From the NCBI GenBank assembly GCA_052061695.1, contig JBPZEY010000004.1: 64,000 nucleotides of DNA, one strand, 5' to 3'. How positions within the stretch are numbered: the stretch's first letter is position 1; each line of letters starts with the position of its first letter. Source of the stretch: Alkalicoccus luteus. Lineage in GTDB: Bacteria > Bacillota > Bacilli > Bacillales > Salisediminibacteriaceae. A model generated the notes under the pieces. It was not told where the DNA came from. It saw only the letters and a program-made list of their open reading frames with translations, and ran no database searches. The translations under genes were made by a program, and so were the position numbers. Positions 62,857 to 64,000 of the stretch are shown here, one piece after another.

Positions 62857-62931
62857 GGTAAAACGTCCTTCTTTCCAGATAATTTCAGCACAGCTCCATC
62901 TATTCTACGAGATGTCCTGTGCGCTGGCAAG

Positions 62932-64000
62932 CTAGATTTTTACCTTCCGGGCTAACTGCTCCGCACGCTGCTGCGCACGCTGAGCAGCAGCTGTTTCATC
63001 AGCATGCACTAGCTTACGCTGCTTCATCACGAAGCGGCCGTCCACGATTACATCTTCTACTTCCTCACCAGAAGCCGCATACACCAAATTCGGGGTAATG
63101 GTATCAACTGGTTTCGTCAATGCCGGTGTCAGGGCCGGCGTTTCTAAGTTAACAACGATCAAATCCGCTTTTTTACCGGTGCGCAGGCTTCCTATTTCAT
63201 GGTCCAGTCCGTGGACTTCTGCTGCTCCCAGCGTCGCCATATGGAGAGCCTGCTGTGCGGGAAAGACTTTCGGATCGCGAGCCTTTACTTTATTGAGCAC
63301 TGCTGCTGCTTTTATTTCCTGAAACATACTGCTGCTGTTGTTGCCCGGCGCTTGATCGGTCCCAATCGCAGCCTTGCCCCCGGCTTCCAAAAACGCCTGC
63401 ACCGGCGGGACGATGCCATCGATAATGCCAATGCTGCCGGGACAGTGAATCATATTCACGCCTTTTGAAGCAGCGTAAGCGGTCTCCTCCTCGTCTGCCT
63501 CGGTCAAATGCACAGCTGTTAACCGCTCATTTAATAAACCTTGTTCCTCCAGAAAAGCAATCGACCGTTTACCGTACCGCTTTTCAAGCTGGTACAGCTC
63601 GCGGTCCCCCTGACAGACGTGCATATGCAGACGGATTCCTCGTTTATCTGCTTCAGCCTTTGTTTGCTGGAGCAACTCAAGGCTCATCATGTCAGGTCCC
63701 TGTGGTCCGAGCAGCACAGTGATGCGTCCATTCTCTGCACCGTGCCATTTATCATAAAGGTCTGTACCTGCAAGCAACCGGCGCTTTCCCGCTTCTCTGT
63801 CCAACGGATACAGCTCTGATACCGGCAGGTCTCCAATATCATCCGGCAGTTCGTTAATCATTTCTGCTGCATGAAAGCGGACACCGAGTGAGGCATTTTG
63901 TTCAAGCAGACTGTCCATTTTTCTGTCGTAATCAGCAAACGTTGTCGTGCCGGCGCGGATGCCTTCGATAATGTTCATATAGGACCCGGCGAGCCGATCT
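62932..64000 (-). CDS. Amidohydrolase (MtaD/SsnA-like deaminase), N-terminus cut by window edge
   Basis: The frame runs off the right edge; at least 355 codons are present and roughly 60-80 N-terminal residues are missing. RAGTTTFADYD, HMHVCQGD (metal His), TAVHLTEADEEE (His), HCPGSIGI and GTDQAPGNNSSSMF (metal Asp) are the motifs of adenosine/S-adenosylhomocysteine or methylthioadenosine deaminases. The C-terminus has the small composite-sheet domain (GKKADLIVVNLE). Substrate is inferred from family only. The frame is in-phase upstream of the first internal Met at 63978. Confidence 0.9.
   Translation of the reverse strand, partial: DRLAGSYMNIIEGIRAGTTTFADYDRKMDSLLEQNASLGVRFHAAEMINELPDDIGDLPVSELYPLDREAGKRRLLAGTDLYDKWHGAENGRITVLLGPQGPDMMSLELLQQTKAEADKRGIRLHMHVCQGDRELYQLEKRYGKRSIAFLEEQGLLNERLTAVHLTEADEEETAYAASKGVNMIHCPGSIGIIDGIVPPVQAFLEAGGKAAIGTDQAPGNNSSSMFQEIKAAAVLNKVKARDPKVFPAQQALHMATLGAAEVHGLDHEIGSLRTGKKADLIVVNLETPALTPALTKPVDTITPNLVYAASGEEVEDVIVDGRFVMKQRKLVHADETAAAQRAQQRAEQLARKVKI

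Noticed and set aside
1..64000. CRISPR arrays, tRNA or rRNA genes, prophage
   Set aside because: No regularly spaced repeats, cloverleaf or rRNA sequences, or phage structural genes were found on either strand by eye.

Overview
The window looks like chromosome of a halophilic or haloalkaliphilic member of the Bacillaceae. Most proteins have close Bacillus-type relatives, ribosome binding sites are strong AAGGAGG types, and GTG/TTG starts are used. Secreted and membrane proteins are unusually rich in Asp and Glu, which fits a salt-adapted Firmicute. The species cannot be named from the sequence alone. No rRNA, tRNA, CRISPR array or replication origin was seen.

Layout. 1-2.8 kb: a sugar-catabolism operon (LacI regulator, ThuA-like protein, Gfo/Idh/MocA dehydrogenase running off the left edge). 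3-5.3 kb: MFS exporter, membrane hydrolase, GNAT acetyltransferase. 5.4-7.6 kb: arsDA without a pump or arsR. 7.8-9.6 kb: mgtE behind an M-box Mg2+ riboswitch, with an overlooked 30-codon ORF between them. 9.7-13.3 kb: uppP, a fluC/crcB pair, murB, and a heme-monooxygenase-like gene overlapping an unknown helical-protein gene. 13.3-17.8 kb: three PepSY proteins beside a two-component system. 18-23.7 kb: TetR/RND efflux and an amino-acid ABC transporter lacking its ATPase. 23.5-27.2 kb: SDR, ppaC and a class D sortase.

A foreign island spans about 27.4-34.8 kb. It is AT-rich and carries a 1455-residue fusion (GIY-YIG-like nuclease, SF2 helicase, adenine methyltransferase) translationally coupled to a small methyltransferase-like partner. 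Next to it is a dead IS1634-type element. The whole block lies between two identical 30-bp copies of a palindromic sequence.

After the island come an S-box-controlled methionine operon (metI, metC, yitJ, metH), a cell-wall cassette (DUF4397 protein with a sorting signal plus a class F-like sortase), ThiW, a copper-storage four-helix protein, futalosine-pathway genes mqnB/mqnD, a poly-gamma-glutamate operon (pgsBCA plus gamma-glutamyltransferase) and a wall-anchored GH10 xylanase. The right end holds a renalase-like oxidase, a candidate structured RNA of about 250 nt, small membrane-protein genes, patB, YihY, TrhA, DUF1836 and YflT-like proteins, a TRIC-family protein and a partial amidohydrolase.

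Strongest unexplained items: (1) the helicase-nuclease-methyltransferase system and its split methyltransferase motifs; (2) a roughly 620-bp non-coding element with two copies, each abutting a terminator-like hairpin, one with a 22-bp target duplication covering the whole hairpin; (3) the branched RNA at 57248-57501 with its own terminator; (4) the CxxC mini-ORF between the Mg2+ riboswitch and mgtE.
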